Shown: positions 26,967 through 36,088 of the stretch, piece after piece
Layout: each line of letters starts with the position of its first letter
Numbering within the stretch: position 1 is the stretch's first letter
Assembly (NCBI GenBank): GCA_020160935.1
Contig: JAIUPL010000011.1
Span: forward strand, 62,001-126,000
Source of the DNA: Bacteroidota bacterium
GTDB lineage: Bacteria; Bacteroidota; Bacteroidia; Chitinophagales; Saprospiraceae
Direction: 5' to 3'
Length of the DNA: 64,000 nucleotides
Notes under the pieces: model-generated
What the model was told of the DNA's origin: nothing
What the model saw: only the letters and a program-made list of their open reading frames with translations
Databases searched by the model: none
Program-made: the position numbers and the translations under genes

Positions 26967-27701
26967 CACCTTCGCTTCCTCATGCAGCAGTCGCACGAGT
27001 TCGTCCATATTTTCCGGATCGACCAGTTTGACGCCGGCTTTGGCAGGTGGAAGGGTGAATTGTACGGCTTTGGCGGCCTCTTCGAAAGCGACAGGGGCTA
27101 CTTCTACCAGTGGTTTGGTGCGGGCGGTCATGATGCCACGCATATTCGGAATGCGTTGTTCGGCCATGCCTTTGGCGGCGCTGACGACAAACGGCATATC
27201 CACTTCCAGTATTTCCACACCGCCCTCGATATCGCGTTCGAGTGTGGCAGTATTGCCATTGAGGTCGAGTTTGGAAGCATAGGACACGTAAGGCAGGTCG
27301 AGGTATTCGGCTACCATGGCGCCCACTTCGGAGCCGTTGTAGTCGATGGTTTCCTTGCCGAAGAAAATGATGTCGAAATTTTGGCTTTTCGCGTATTCGG
27401 CGATTTGTTTGGCAACAAAACCGGCGCTTTGCGGTTCGGCATTGATACGAACGGCATCATCGGCGCCGATGGCCAGTGCCTTGCGGATGGTGGTTTCATT
27501 GGCAGCAGGCCCGACATTCAGGGCCGTGACCGAGCCGCCAAGGGTTTCACGCAGTTCACAGGCGCGCACGAGGGCGTACCACTCGTCGTACGGATTCATG
27601 ATAAACTGTACACCGGCTGCATCAAACTCCTTACCGTCCGATTTGAAAGCAACTTTCGCGGTGGTGTCGGGCGTTTGGCTGATACAAACTAATAACTTCA
27701 T
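26961..27701 (-). CDS. etfB: Electron transfer flavoprotein subunit beta
   Basis: A 246-residue AMP-binding beta subunit of the electron transfer flavoprotein. Family features are KLLVCISQTPDTTAKV at the N-terminus, MNPYDEWYALVRACELRE (residues about 36-53), the recognition-loop signature VAEYLDLPYVSYASKL, and RGIMTARTKPL. It forms a heterodimer with EtfA in the cytoplasm and passes electrons to the quinone pool through ETF-QO, not encoded here. A good promoter-like element lies about 75 bases upstream. The stop codon adjoins the palindrome. Confidence 0.95.
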   Translation of the reverse strand: MKLLVCISQTPDTTAKVAFKSDGKEFDAAGVQFIMNPYDEWYALVRACELRETLGGSVTALNVGPAANETTIRKALAIGADDAVRINAEPQSAGFVAKQIAEYAKSQNFDIIFFGKETIDYNGSEVGAMVAEYLDLPYVSYASKLDLNGNTATLERDIEGGVEILEVDMPFVVSAAKGMAEQRIPNMRGIMTARTKPLVEVAPVAFEEAAKAVQFTLPPAKAGVKLVDPENMDELVRLLHEEAKVI

Positions 27702-27774
27702 TTTGAACAGGTTACTAAATGAATGGTTAAGGTTGGAGCGTCCCTGGTCGGGAAACCCTATTTTTGCGGGCCTG

Positions 27775-27782
27775 CAAAGATA
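27775..27782 (-). promoter_or_regulatory. Promoter element TATCTTTG for etfB
   Basis: Minus-strand TATCTTTG fits TAnnTTTG, and TTTG stands 16 bases upstream (27799-27802) as a -33 box, slightly closer than usual. The predicted start lies about 65 bases before the etfB ATG. Confidence 0.5.
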
Positions 27783-27916
27783 TACACATCAGGCGGCACA
27801 AAAAAATTATATTCGGCGAATTTTCGCTAAAATCATAACTCTTACAACACTTCAACCGCAAGGCGGAGAAAAGGTTCTACCTTGTTTCTGCTTTTTGTGG
27901 TTCATTTAAATCAAAT

Positions 27917-28240
27917 ATGAGCACCAGACTGGAACAACTGAGTGGTTTGCTGGCTTCGTCGCCTAACGATGCTTTCCTGCTTTTTGCCGTGGCAAAAGAA
28001 TACGAAAAACACGGCAATGATTCGGAAGCCCTTGCGTTTTACCTGCGATTGCAGGAAACGAATCCCAACTACACAGGCTTGTACTACCACCTTGGGAAAC
28101 TGTACGAAAAACAGCAGGATTTCGACCAAGCGATCCTCACCTACAAGCAAGGCATCGACATCTGCAAACAAGCCGGCGACCGCCACGCCATGAGTGAGTT
28201 GGCCGGAGCGCTGATGGGGATTGAGGAGGAGGGGGAGTGA
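27917..28240 (+). CDS. Small tetratricopeptide repeat protein
   Basis: A 107-residue cytoplasmic protein made of about two TPR units (NDAFLLFAVAKEYEKHGNDSEALAFYLRLQETNPNY and LYYHLGKLYEKQQDFDQAILTYKQGIDIC), a protein-protein interaction fold. It precedes the DUF4292 and M23 peptidase genes on the same strand, an arrangement I recall as common in the phylum, so it may assist envelope assembly. The C-terminus becomes acidic and repeat-like (EEEGE) where the neighbouring repeat tract starts. Confidence 0.85.
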   Translation: MSTRLEQLSGLLASSPNDAFLLFAVAKEYEKHGNDSEALAFYLRLQETNPNYTGLYYHLGKLYEKQQDFDQAILTYKQGIDICKQAGDRHAMSELAGALMGIEEEGE

Positions 28241-28418
28241 GGGTTGATAAGGTTGATGAGGGTTGATGAGGGTTGATGAGGGTTGATGAGGGTTGATAAG
28301 TGTTGATATTCAACCGCTCTATGAAAGTAAATTTCAACCCTTATCCCTAGACGCTTTTTATCAACCCTATCAACCTTCATCAACCCTATCAACCTCATCA
28401 ACTTTACCAACCCTCATC
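28238..28418. repeat. GGTTGATGAG palindrome from stop to start
   Basis: From the TPR-gene TGA the sequence continues as units GGGTTGATGA (10 bp; five near-identical copies to about 28300). It then turns at a short apex and returns as ATCAACCCT/CATCAACC units (28358-28418). The return arm ends directly at the ATG of the DUF4292 gene, so the whole 178-base gap is palindrome and the start codon has no normal-looking leader. Confidence 0.85.
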
Positions 28419-29207
28419 ATGCGTTCCCTACTATTTCTTCTCTCCCTTTCCCTCTTGTTGTCGGCCAAACAAACCGGCTGTAAACGCCATGCTGCCGATG
28501 CGAATGATCCTGTGCCCGGTGCTACGAAGGCGCGTAGCAGTGAGTTCCTGGTAAAAAAACTACAGGCCCGCGACCTGACGAAAGTCAAACAACTCAACGC
28601 CCAGGCAAAAGTGTTTGTAGAAGGCGAAGGCCAGTCGATAGAAGCCAATGCCAACCTGATCTGGATACGCGACAGCGTGATGTGGTTGAATATCAAGAAG
28701 TTCGGCATTGAATTTGCGCGGGTACTGATTACCCGCGACTCGATCATAACGCTCAACCGGCTGGAAAAAACCGTTTCGCAGCAATCCTTGACGGCGCTGC
28801 AAAAGCAATACAACCTGCCGGACGGCTTCAGCCTCTTGCAACAAACCCTGCTGGCCTCTGCCTGGTTATCGGATGGCATGGCACTCGAATCGGATGTGGC
28901 TGAGGGCTTGCACCGACTTCGCGGCAACGATGGTCAATTGGGCGCCGATTACCGACTGCGGGAAGGCAACTTTTTGCTGGCCAAGGAGTCATTTGTGCAA
29001 CAACGAGACGCCCGCGTGGTGTCGCTGGGTTTTGAAAATTACAAAAAAGTGCCTGATGCTCAATGGTTTCCGTATCTTCGCCACATTGAAGCATTCAGTC
29101 CGGAAGCCGGAACAATGCGCCTCGAAATAGAATTTTCAGATGTCGAGATCAATGTGCCGAAAAATTACCGATTTGAAATTCCCGACCATTATGAGCGTGT
29201 GCAATAA
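28419..29207 (+). CDS. DUF4292 LolA/LppX-like envelope protein
   Basis: A 262-residue exported protein. The N-terminus (MRSLLFLLSLSLLLSAKQTGC) is a signal peptide with Cys at residue 21; a lipobox is possible but imperfect. The body matches the DUF4292 family (LNAQAKVFVEGEGQSIEANANLIWIRDSVMWLNI, PDAQWFPYLRHIEAFSPEAGTMRLEIEFSDVEIN), related in fold to the lipoprotein carriers LolA and LppX. It probably works in the periplasm. The gene is coupled to the downstream M23 peptidase gene with one base between stop and start. The frame extends upstream only into repeat sequence. Confidence 0.85.
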   Translation: MRSLLFLLSLSLLLSAKQTGCKRHAADANDPVPGATKARSSEFLVKKLQARDLTKVKQLNAQAKVFVEGEGQSIEANANLIWIRDSVMWLNIKKFGIEFARVLITRDSIITLNRLEKTVSQQSLTALQKQYNLPDGFSLLQQTLLASAWLSDGMALESDVAEGLHRLRGNDGQLGADYRLREGNFLLAKESFVQQRDARVVSLGFENYKKVPDAQWFPYLRHIEAFSPEAGTMRLEIEFSDVEINVPKNYRFEIPDHYERVQ

Positions 29208-29208
29208 A

Positions 29209-30510
29209 ATGCATGGATTTCGCCTGCTCTTGCTGCTGCTCTTGCTGCCGACACTGCTTTTGGCGCAATCGAAGAAAGAACTCGAAGAAAAACGCAAGAA
29301 AATCATCCGCGATATCAATACCACCGAGCGGATGATCAAAAAAACGGCCCAGACCCGCGAAGCCACGTACGACAAGTATGTGGCCCTGCAAAGCCAGATT
29401 CAAAACCGCGAAACCCTCATTCGCACGATCCAGGAAGAAGTGGAAGCCGCTGAGGAAAGCATCGTACGCAACCAGGATGTGATTGCTTCGCTTGAAAAGG
29501 ACATCGAGCAAATGCAGCAAGAGTACGGAAAAATGGTGCGCAACGCTTTCCGAAGAAAAAGCCTGAGCAATCCGCTGCTCTACATCCTGTCTGCAGAAAG
29601 CCTTAATCAGGCCTTTCGCCGCTGGCTGTTTTTGCGCAAATACGACCGTTTCCGAAAACAACAGGCCGATGCTATTGCCGCCACCCGGGAAATGCTGGCC
29701 CAAAAAATTCGTTCCATCAACGAAACCCGCCTTGAAAAGGAAAGCCTGCTCGGTTCCATCCAGAACCAGAAAGCAACCCTGTCCAACGAACTGCTGCAAA
29801 AGGACGAAACGCTGAAATTCCTCAGCAAAGACGAAGAACGGCTCAAGCAGGACCTGCAAAAAAAGCAGGTCGCTCACGAACAACTCAACCAGGCCATCGA
29901 AAATATCATTCAGGAAGAAGTGCGAAAACGGGCCGAAGAAGCGCGCCGGGCGCCACCCGTAGCAGCCGCTCCTGCCAAACCGGAAAAAACACCGACACCC
30001 TCAACTCCTGCGCCCCAACCCGCCACCAAAGCGCCCCAACCCGCTGTGACTGCAGCGCCCGCCAACGCCAAGCCCGAAGCCGCAGAAGATATGCAGTCTT
30101 TCGATTTCAGGCGCAACAAGGGCCGCCTGCCCTGGCCAGTGGAAAGTGGCTTTATTTCCAGGGGATTTGGCAAACAACAGCACCCCACCATCAAAAACAT
30201 CAGTATCACCAACAACGGCATCGATATCCGTACAGAAGAATCGGCTGCCGTACGCGCCATTCACGAGGGCGTTGTAGCAGGGGTGCAGTTTATTCCCGGC
30301 CACGACTACACCGTCATCCTGCAACACGGCGATTATTACACCGTGTACACCAATCTGGCCGAAACCAGCCTTACCAAAGGAGAAACGGTGCGCGCCAAGC
30401 AGGTGATGGGGAAAGTCAGCACTAATGCTATTACGGGCGCTTCCGAGTTGCACTTCGAACTCTGGCACCAAAAAGACAGGATAAATCCGGTGGGGTGGAT
30501 CAAGAAGTGA
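29209..30510 (+). CDS. EnvC-like M23 murein hydrolase/activator
   Basis: A 433-residue exported protein with signal peptide HGFRLLLLLLLLPTLLLAQ. The start at 29209 is favoured because it fits the signal peptide and follows the previous stop by one base; an ATG at 29191 is possible. Long coiled coil (about residues 20-230, KKELEEKRKKIIRDINTTE ...), an Ala/Pro-rich linker (PAKPEKTPTPSTPAPQP), then an M23 (LytM) domain with GFGKQQHPT, NNGIDIRTEESAAVRAIHEG and ASELHFELWH. The usual HxH ends are altered (NNGID and LHFEL), so whether it binds zinc, or activates amidases as EnvC does, is open. Function: septal or envelope peptidoglycan processing. Confidence 0.88.
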   Translation: MHGFRLLLLLLLLPTLLLAQSKKELEEKRKKIIRDINTTERMIKKTAQTREATYDKYVALQSQIQNRETLIRTIQEEVEAAEESIVRNQDVIASLEKDIEQMQQEYGKMVRNAFRRKSLSNPLLYILSAESLNQAFRRWLFLRKYDRFRKQQADAIAATREMLAQKIRSINETRLEKESLLGSIQNQKATLSNELLQKDETLKFLSKDEERLKQDLQKKQVAHEQLNQAIENIIQEEVRKRAEEARRAPPVAAAPAKPEKTPTPSTPAPQPATKAPQPAVTAAPANAKPEAAEDMQSFDFRRNKGRLPWPVESGFISRGFGKQQHPTIKNISITNNGIDIRTEESAAVRAIHEGVVAGVQFIPGHDYTVILQHGDYYTVYTNLAETSLTKGETVRAKQVMGKVSTNAITGASELHFELWHQKDRINPVGWIKK

Positions 30511-30603
30511 GTGGTGAGTAGTGAGTGGTGAGTAGTGAGTGAAATTTAACTTTTCTCACTACTCACTACTCACTACTCACTACTCACTACTCACCACTCA
30601 CTA
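30507..30603. repeat. GTGAGTA palindrome from stop to stop
   Basis: 7-bp units GTGAGTA/GTGAGTG start at the TGA of the M23 gene (about 30507-30543). The complementary arm TACTCAC (30551-30602) ends inside the stop codon of the convergent Crp/Fnr gene. The right arm has two units more than the left. The apex is AATTTAAC-like and very short. The same 7-mer occurs as a single arm at 63300-63342. Confidence 0.9.
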
Positions 30604-31281
30604 TGCCAATTTCTCCACGTCCCGAATCAAAATGCTGTTTCGGTTGAAGTAGATGAGGTTGGATTTGCGCAGGTCGTTGAGTACGGACGTAACCGTTTGG
30701 CGGCTCGTACCGGTGAGGTTGGCAATGTCCTGTTGCGTCAGGTGGTGTTTTACAAGGGTTTCGTAGCCTACGCGGCGGCCTTCCTTGCCGGCGGTTTCGA
30801 CCAGGAATTCGATGATGCGTTCGCGGGCGTCTTTCAGTACCAGTTTGGCAAGCCGATCCTCTACCCGTTGCAAACGCTGGGTAAGGTGGTGCATACAGGC
30901 GAAAACAAGCCGCTGGTTGTGTTGCATAAGTTGTTGAAAATCAGCAACTCGAATAGCCAGGTACTCCACGTCGTCGTGCAGGGCCTGTGCATAATCGCTG
31001 CGGCGGGTTTCTCCTGTAAGCGCCAGATCGCCAAACAGGGTTTCCGGCTGAAGGATTTCCTTGATCACCTCGCGTCCTTCTGCTGAAAAAGTACCGGTTT
31101 TGACACGGCCTTTCAGAAGAATGAATACATGTTCGGCAACTTCGTCAGGCATAAAAATAAACTGGAACTTGGCTACCCGGCGAAAGGTGGCGATAGATGC
31201 AATCTGTTCCAGTTCGCTTGCTGACAAAGATGACAACAGCGGGAGTTTTCCGAGAACATTCATTTTGCTACTCGTTTCCAT
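30601..31281 (-). CDS. Crp/Fnr-family transcriptional regulator
   Basis: A 226-residue regulator starting at METSSKMNVLGKLPLL (31281). The cyclic-nucleotide-binding-fold domain spans about 10-130 (FQFIFMPDEVAEHVFILLKGRVKTGTFSAEGREVIKEIL, PETLFGDLAL). The winged-helix domain is at the C-terminus, with recognition helix LTQQDIANLTGTSRQTVTSVLNDLRK. No Fnr-type N-terminal Cys cluster is present, so it is not an Fe-S oxygen sensor; the ligand is unknown. It is a close paralogue of the gene cut by the right edge of the window. Confidence 0.93.
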   Translation of the reverse strand: METSSKMNVLGKLPLLSSLSASELEQIASIATFRRVAKFQFIFMPDEVAEHVFILLKGRVKTGTFSAEGREVIKEILQPETLFGDLALTGETRRSDYAQALHDDVEYLAIRVADFQQLMQHNQRLVFACMHHLTQRLQRVEDRLAKLVLKDARERIIEFLVETAGKEGRRVGYETLVKHHLTQQDIANLTGTSRQTVTSVLNDLRKSNLIYFNRNSILIRDVEKLA

Positions 31282-31445
31282 GGCGGCGTAGTTTTTGTAA
31301 GTAGTGGAGTGTTGTGTTTGATTGTGGTCAGAGTTTCCCTCTGGAAGACATCGGTTCCTGGAGCATCCAACATTACGCCTGTTGCAATAACCTGAGTTCA
31401 AGGAAGAAGACTTGAAAAATGGTCTTTGCCTGTCAACTCATGATA

Positions 31446-31453
31446 CAAAAGTA
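31446..31453 (-). promoter_or_regulatory. Promoter element TACTTTTG for crp-like gene
   Basis: Minus-strand TACTTTTG matches TAnnTTTG, and TTTG lies upstream in an A/T-rich stretch, though closer than typical. It would give a leader of about 155 bases before the start at 31281. Confidence 0.42.
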
Positions 31454-31644
31454 GCCGGGTTTGTCTTCAAAAAAAGGGACATTATTTGCATATTGTCGCC
31501 TACATTTTTTTTAAAAAATTATTGTAACTATTTGAAAAACAGTTTTTTGTAATAGCCATCTTTTGCTAAAAAAAAGTAATGATACCATTTGCACGACAAA
31601 ACATCATCTCTGTATTTGGGCAGTAATGCTCTGTCAGGAAGCGT

Positions 31645-31652
31645 TACTTTTG
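31645..31652 (+). promoter_or_regulatory. Promoter element TACTTTTG for T9SS type B gene
   Basis: TACTTTTG fits TAnnTTTG, with TTTG at 31615-31618, somewhat far upstream. The leader to the ATG at 31797 would be about 140 bases. The 515-base gap between this gene and the crp-like gene otherwise holds AT-rich sequence without a convincing gene. Confidence 0.4.
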
Positions 31653-31796
31653 CCATGGAGTTTCGTTTTTAATCGTTTTCCGCCATGTTTTACACCGATT
31701 TCAATCTGTATAGCGGCAACATACAAATGCGCAACGAGTAAAAATGTGCACGTTTGTCGGGTTGGCCTTGCACGTTTGTTCCCAGTTTTCAATACC

Positions 31797-34184
31797 ATGT
31801 ACATCCGCCATTATCGTTTTTACATTGCAAGCCTGGTTGCGTTGTTGTCGTTGTTGTTTCAGGCGAATACGGCTGCAGGACAGACGCCCTGCAACAACCC
31901 CGTCAGCCTTTCCTCCATCCTCATTTCCAATGCGACCTGCAGCAATGCGACCGGTACCATTATTTTGAATCTGGGTAGTGGCGCCTATCAATTCAACTGG
32001 ACACCCGCTGTTTCCGTGTCCAACGTGGCATCCAACCTTCAGGCAGGAACGTACCATGTGGAAGTGGTTAGGGCCGACAACCCTGACTGTACCCTCGATA
32101 CGACCATTGTGGTCAACAATTCCAACGGCCCGGCAGTGCAGGTCAGCAGCATCGAACCAGCCAATTGCCTGGCATCCAACGGAAAAGTTACCCTGTCGCC
32201 ATTCGCTCTCACCTATACCTGGAGCAACGGAGAAACGGGCGCTGTCAACGATGGCCTGGCCGCCGGCTGCTACTACGTGACAGCCACCAATGGCGCTGGC
32301 TGCTACTCCGTACATAAAATTTGTGTGCCCAATACCAATCCGCTCAACAGCAATGTGGTCGTGCTCCAGAATGCAAAATGTGGTCTGCCAACCGGCGCTG
32401 CCAATGTCATTGTAAATGGAGGCTCGGGGCAATACTCATATACGCTGGGCGCCGCGCCACCCTTTACCGATCTGCAGGCTGCTCTGTATTTCTGTGGAAT
32501 TTCAGATGTCATCACAGGCTGTACCGATGAGGTCTCCTTCCTGATAGAAGATATTCCGGTCAGTGCCACGCTGGAATTGATGCCCCAAAATGTGCAATGC
32601 CCCGGCGAGAGCAACGGCTCAGTCAGTATCGCCCTCACACCGGGCGACAATTTTGCGCTTCCTTACACAGCAGTAGTACAAAATGCACAGGGTGAAGAGG
32701 TTACGCCGGGGCAACTGCCACCGGGCGAGTATTTTATCCATGTAAACGATGCCAGCGGGTGCCCTTTGCCACTGGATTCCTTTTTGATTGAAGCGCCGCC
32801 GCTGTTTGTATCGCAGGCGCTGGTAGTTCCCGGCGATTGCCAGAATGGCGGACAAATTTTACTCACGCTTTCAGGAGGCACAGGCCCTTTGCGGGTCGAC
32901 TGGGTAGATATTCCTGGAAACAACAACCCCGAGGATCGACAAAATCTGTTGCCGGGTCTTTATTCGGCATCGGTATATGACAACCTGGGATGTGCTTTTA
33001 CTGTAAATCCGGTGCTGGTCACTTCAACCTGCGTCGGTATCGACACCGTGACGCTGGAGGTTTCAGCCGGTACGACAGATACATTTTGCATGGGTATCCC
33101 GGCGGGCGTTCAGCCGGGGGCGGTTACTTTTTTTATGCAAGGATCAGGTACCAATGTGGGCAGTTCCGCATTTGGAAACTGGATACTCAAGCCAAACGGT
33201 TGCCTGTTGTACACGGCCGGAAATATGATGGGACATGCGGTCGATACCATTTGTATTATCCGCGATGTGAACATAACGGGGCTGGATGATACGGTTTGTG
33301 TGCTGGTAAATATCGTTCAGCAAGCATGCCTGCCCATACATACTTACCAGCCCGACGGGACAGGCACCATAGCCTGGACGGTCAGCAATTGCAATGTGGA
33401 CACCCTGTTTTGTACCACGATTCCGTATCAGGAAGTTGCTTTTTGGTCGATTACCGATTTCCTTCAACCACCCCAGTCGATCACCCCTTGTGGCACCAAC
33501 ACCGGCGTTGTACTGGATACTGGCCTGCATCTGCTGCAAATCAGAAACCTGCAAAATACCTGCATCTACAACGTGCGTGTGTTGCTTCAGTGCCCCATGG
33601 ATACCATCGTACCGCAGCCCGACACTACCTACGCCGTGGCGGATGTGGTGTACACACAGCGGGGCGTTCCAGTTTCGATTCCTTTGCTCGATAATGACAT
33701 CATCATTGGCTTGGCCGGCAACCTGGCCGGTCTGGCCGCCGTTGAATTTCTGAGCACTCCCGCAGAGGGGCAATACTCTTATCAGGCCAATACGGGTGTT
33801 TTGACCTATTCTCCCGAAGAGAGCCAATGCGTGCCTGCATCTTTTACCTATCAGTTGACGGATACACTGGGCAGGCAGGCTGAAACAACAGTCACTATTA
33901 CCATTATCTGTGATAAAATACTGGTTTTCAATGGTATATCGCCCAATGGGGACGGCCTGAACGATGAATGGCACCTGCCTGGTATCGAGCAATATCCGCT
34001 CAACGAGGTGCGGGTGTTCAACCGTTGGGGACAAATGGTGTTCGAACGCATTGCTTACTCCAATGCTACCGGCTGGGACGGCCGCTGGAATGGCCATGAA
34101 TTGCCGGATGGCACGTATTACTATACAATTGATTTGAGAGACGGCTCGAAGGTGCTGAGCGGGTTTTTGCAAATACAGAGATGA
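31797..34184 (+). CDS. Large T9SS type B adhesin-like protein
   Basis: A 795-residue surface protein. Start at MYIRHYRFYIASLVALLSLL (31797), a signal peptide; the frame extends 78 codons upstream without protein-like sequence. Residues about 30-380 contain SprB-like repeats (ATCSNATGTIILNLGSG, YTWSNGETGAVNDGLAAGCYYVTATN). Next are unusual Cys-containing beta segments, then a cadherin/Ig-like domain (VPVSIPLLDNDIIIG ... ASFTYQLTDTLGR). The C-terminal type B sorting domain reads FNGISPNGDGLNDEWHLPG, NRWGQMVFE, WDGRWNGHELPDGTYYYTIDL. It is likely exported by T9SS and used in adhesion or gliding. The stop adjoins a palindrome. Confidence 0.88.
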   Translation: MYIRHYRFYIASLVALLSLLFQANTAAGQTPCNNPVSLSSILISNATCSNATGTIILNLGSGAYQFNWTPAVSVSNVASNLQAGTYHVEVVRADNPDCTLDTTIVVNNSNGPAVQVSSIEPANCLASNGKVTLSPFALTYTWSNGETGAVNDGLAAGCYYVTATNGAGCYSVHKICVPNTNPLNSNVVVLQNAKCGLPTGAANVIVNGGSGQYSYTLGAAPPFTDLQAALYFCGISDVITGCTDEVSFLIEDIPVSATLELMPQNVQCPGESNGSVSIALTPGDNFALPYTAVVQNAQGEEVTPGQLPPGEYFIHVNDASGCPLPLDSFLIEAPPLFVSQALVVPGDCQNGGQILLTLSGGTGPLRVDWVDIPGNNNPEDRQNLLPGLYSASVYDNLGCAFTVNPVLVTSTCVGIDTVTLEVSAGTTDTFCMGIPAGVQPGAVTFFMQGSGTNVGSSAFGNWILKPNGCLLYTAGNMMGHAVDTICIIRDVNITGLDDTVCVLVNIVQQACLPIHTYQPDGTGTIAWTVSNCNVDTLFCTTIPYQEVAFWSITDFLQPPQSITPCGTNTGVVLDTGLHLLQIRNLQNTCIYNVRVLLQCPMDTIVPQPDTTYAVADVVYTQRGVPVSIPLLDNDIIIGLAGNLAGLAAVEFLSTPAEGQYSYQANTGVLTYSPEESQCVPASFTYQLTDTLGRQAETTVTITIICDKILVFNGISPNGDGLNDEWHLPGIEQYPLNEVRVFNRWGQMVFERIAYSNATGWDGRWNGHELPDGTYYYTIDLRDGSKVLSGFLQIQR

Positions 34185-34317
34185 GAGGGGAGTTATGAGT
34201 TATAAGTTATGAGTTATGAGTTATACACACGTTGCTTTTGGCAACCCTGCAAAAGAAGCCAATAGCAATGTGTGTATAACTCATAACTTATAACTTATAA
34301 CTCATAACTCCCCCCTC
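34185..34317. repeat. GAGTTAT palindromic element, copy 1
   Basis: The arms 34185-34242 and 34258-34317 match at about 56 of 60 positions and enclose a 15-nt loop. Distal arms are GAGTTAT/AAGTTAT heptamers, and the apical stem is ACACACGTTGCTTTTGGC / GCCAATAGCAATGTGTGT. The element spans from directly after the TGA of the T9SS type B gene to the stop codon of the convergent S41 peptidase gene. Inverted in orientation relative to copies 2 and 3, its loop reads TTCTTTTGCAGGGTT. Confidence 0.95.
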
Positions 34318-35950
34318 ATTTCTTCACGATCGGTTGTCCGCTTTTCAGCAACTGCTGTGCCTTTTCCACAGCCGGATCGTCGTCGTTCAGCACGCGATAC
34401 AAGCCTTCTTCCCGATACAGCGCTTTGGCAATGCGGGCCTTGAATTGGTGTTTGAGTTCGGCGCGACATTTGGCGAGTTGGGCGGGTTGCGATTTGACGC
34501 CTTGTTTGTCAGCAAATGCAATGAAGCCATCGAAAGCCGCATCGCTGACCTGAAAATCGCGGATAAAACTGTTCAAATCAGCAGGAAGCAACTTGCGGTC
34601 GTTTTGTTCGAGCCAGCGCGCCACGAATTGTGGAATCAACTGCCGCATTTCAAAAAAGTAATCGCTGGCAAAAGAAGTATCCAGCGGAATAAACACGTCC
34701 GGGTAGATGCCGCCTCCACCATAAACCACCCTGCCCATGCCGGTGTAGTACTGGGTGCTGTCGGCAATGGTGATTTTGGAAGCATCGGCGAGTTCGCCAC
34801 TTTTCAGCCTCCGTTCGGCTTCGTGGCTGTATTCTTCATTGTGCTTGTAAGCGCGCTGGATACTTCGCCCACTGGGTGTGTAGTAGCGCGCTACCGTGAG
34901 GCGCAGGGCGCCACCGTCGCCGAGCGGATATTGTTCCTGTACCAGGCCTTTTCCGAACGAGCGCCTTCCCACAACCCAGCCGCGATCCCAGTCCTGAATA
35001 GCGCCGGCTACGATTTCACTGGCCGAGGCCGAGCCTTCATCGATCAGCACGGCAATGTTCTGGATATTGAAACGGGCGCGGCCATTGCTTTTGTAGTCGC
35101 GGCGCGCTTCGGTGCGGCCCTTGGTGTACACCAGTAATTTTCCATCGGGGAAAAGTTGGCTCAGCAGGTCGGTGGCTTCATTGAGGTAGCCGCCGGGGTT
35201 TCCACGCAGGTCGAGTACGAGGTTTTGAAGGCTTTTCTGATCCACCAGGGGTTGCAGTGCTTCCATGAACTCGCGGTACGTGGTGGCGCTGAAACGGTTC
35301 ACTTTGATGTACCCCGTGTGTTCGTCGAGCATATAGGCCACGTCGACACTGTGTACCGGAATAATATCGCGGGTAATGGTAAAAGAGCGCAGGCCTTTCT
35401 CCCGGCCACGTTTCACACCGAGGGCTACCTGGGTGCCTTTTTTCCCGCGCAGGTACCTGAAAATTTCCTTGTTTTCAATTTTTACACCAGCCACAACCGT
35501 GTCGCCAATGGAAACAATCTTGTCGCCCGGGAGCATACCCGCCATTTCGGAAGGGCCGCCGGGAAATACGGAAACAACCTGCATCGTGTCATCGACAAAG
35601 ACATATTCGATGCCAACGCCTTCAAATTCGCCGCTCATGTCGTCTTCCACAGCCTGCAATTCTTCCGGCGAGATGTACACGGAATGTGGGTCGAGTTGTT
35701 CCAGCAAGTGATCTATGGCACCCGTTTTTACGTCATCGATGTCAACCGAGTCGACATATTTGGATTGCACATAGCGCAATATTTCGTCGAGTGTGCCACC
35801 CGAAACACTGCCGGGATTGCCCATCTGGAACAATACATCGCTGTCGTAACGCGGCAATTGCTGGCCAATAAACATACCGATGGTGAGTGCAGCAGCCAGC
35901 ATCAGTGGCAACCTGATTTGCCATTTGGGGGAATTTTCGTCTTGCATCAT
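34316..35950 (-). CDS. S41-family C-terminal processing peptidase
   Basis: A 544-residue periplasmic protease. An N-terminal anchor (LPLMLAAALTIGMFIGQQL, about 14-32) is followed by a PDZ domain (about 95-195, GVGIEYVFVDDTMQVVSVFPGGPSEMAGMLPGDKI). The tail-specific protease core follows, with LVLDLRGNPGGYLNEATDL, and the Ser-Lys dyad S309 (GSASASEI) and K334 (SFGKGLVQ), 25 residues apart as in CtpA/Prc. It degrades or trims proteins by recognising their C-termini. It is transcribed away from the Lrp-type gene, and its stop is embedded in the palindrome at 34185. Confidence 0.95.
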   Translation of the reverse strand: MMQDENSPKWQIRLPLMLAAALTIGMFIGQQLPRYDSDVLFQMGNPGSVSGGTLDEILRYVQSKYVDSVDIDDVKTGAIDHLLEQLDPHSVYISPEELQAVEDDMSGEFEGVGIEYVFVDDTMQVVSVFPGGPSEMAGMLPGDKIVSIGDTVVAGVKIENKEIFRYLRGKKGTQVALGVKRGREKGLRSFTITRDIIPVHSVDVAYMLDEHTGYIKVNRFSATTYREFMEALQPLVDQKSLQNLVLDLRGNPGGYLNEATDLLSQLFPDGKLLVYTKGRTEARRDYKSNGRARFNIQNIAVLIDEGSASASEIVAGAIQDWDRGWVVGRRSFGKGLVQEQYPLGDGGALRLTVARYYTPSGRSIQRAYKHNEEYSHEAERRLKSGELADASKITIADSTQYYTGMGRVVYGGGGIYPDVFIPLDTSFASDYFFEMRQLIPQFVARWLEQNDRKLLPADLNSFIRDFQVSDAAFDGFIAFADKQGVKSQPAQLAKCRAELKHQFKARIAKALYREEGLYRVLNDDDPAVEKAQQLLKSGQPIVKK

Positions 35951-36005
35951 ATACAGAGCAGTCTGTGTTTATTGCAGGTAAATTATGGGTTTGTCAAAAC
36001 AATTG

Positions 36006-36013
36006 TACTTTTG
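36006..36013 (+). promoter_or_regulatory. Promoter element TACTTTTG for Lrp-type gene
   Basis: TACTTTTG fits TAnnTTTG; TTTG at 35990-35993 is nearer than usual. The leader to the start at 36089 would be about 70 bases. It lies in the 138-base divergent gap shared with the S41 peptidase gene. Confidence 0.42.
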
Positions 36014-36088
36014 TTCAACTTTTTGCAAACATCATCCCTTTTACACCCGCATCAATTCAAAAAAATTGCTTTAACTTACACTTCGGCC

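Noticed and set aside
31563-31796. Upstream extension of the T9SS type B gene
   Set aside because: The 78 extra codons contain no signal peptide or protein-like sequence, and a promoter-like element lies inside; the ATG at 31797 gives a good signal peptide.
35156-36088. Upstream extension of the Lrp-type gene (468-residue frame)
   Set aside because: The extension is antisense to the well-supported S41 peptidase; the Lrp domain starts at 36089 with a proper promoter candidate.
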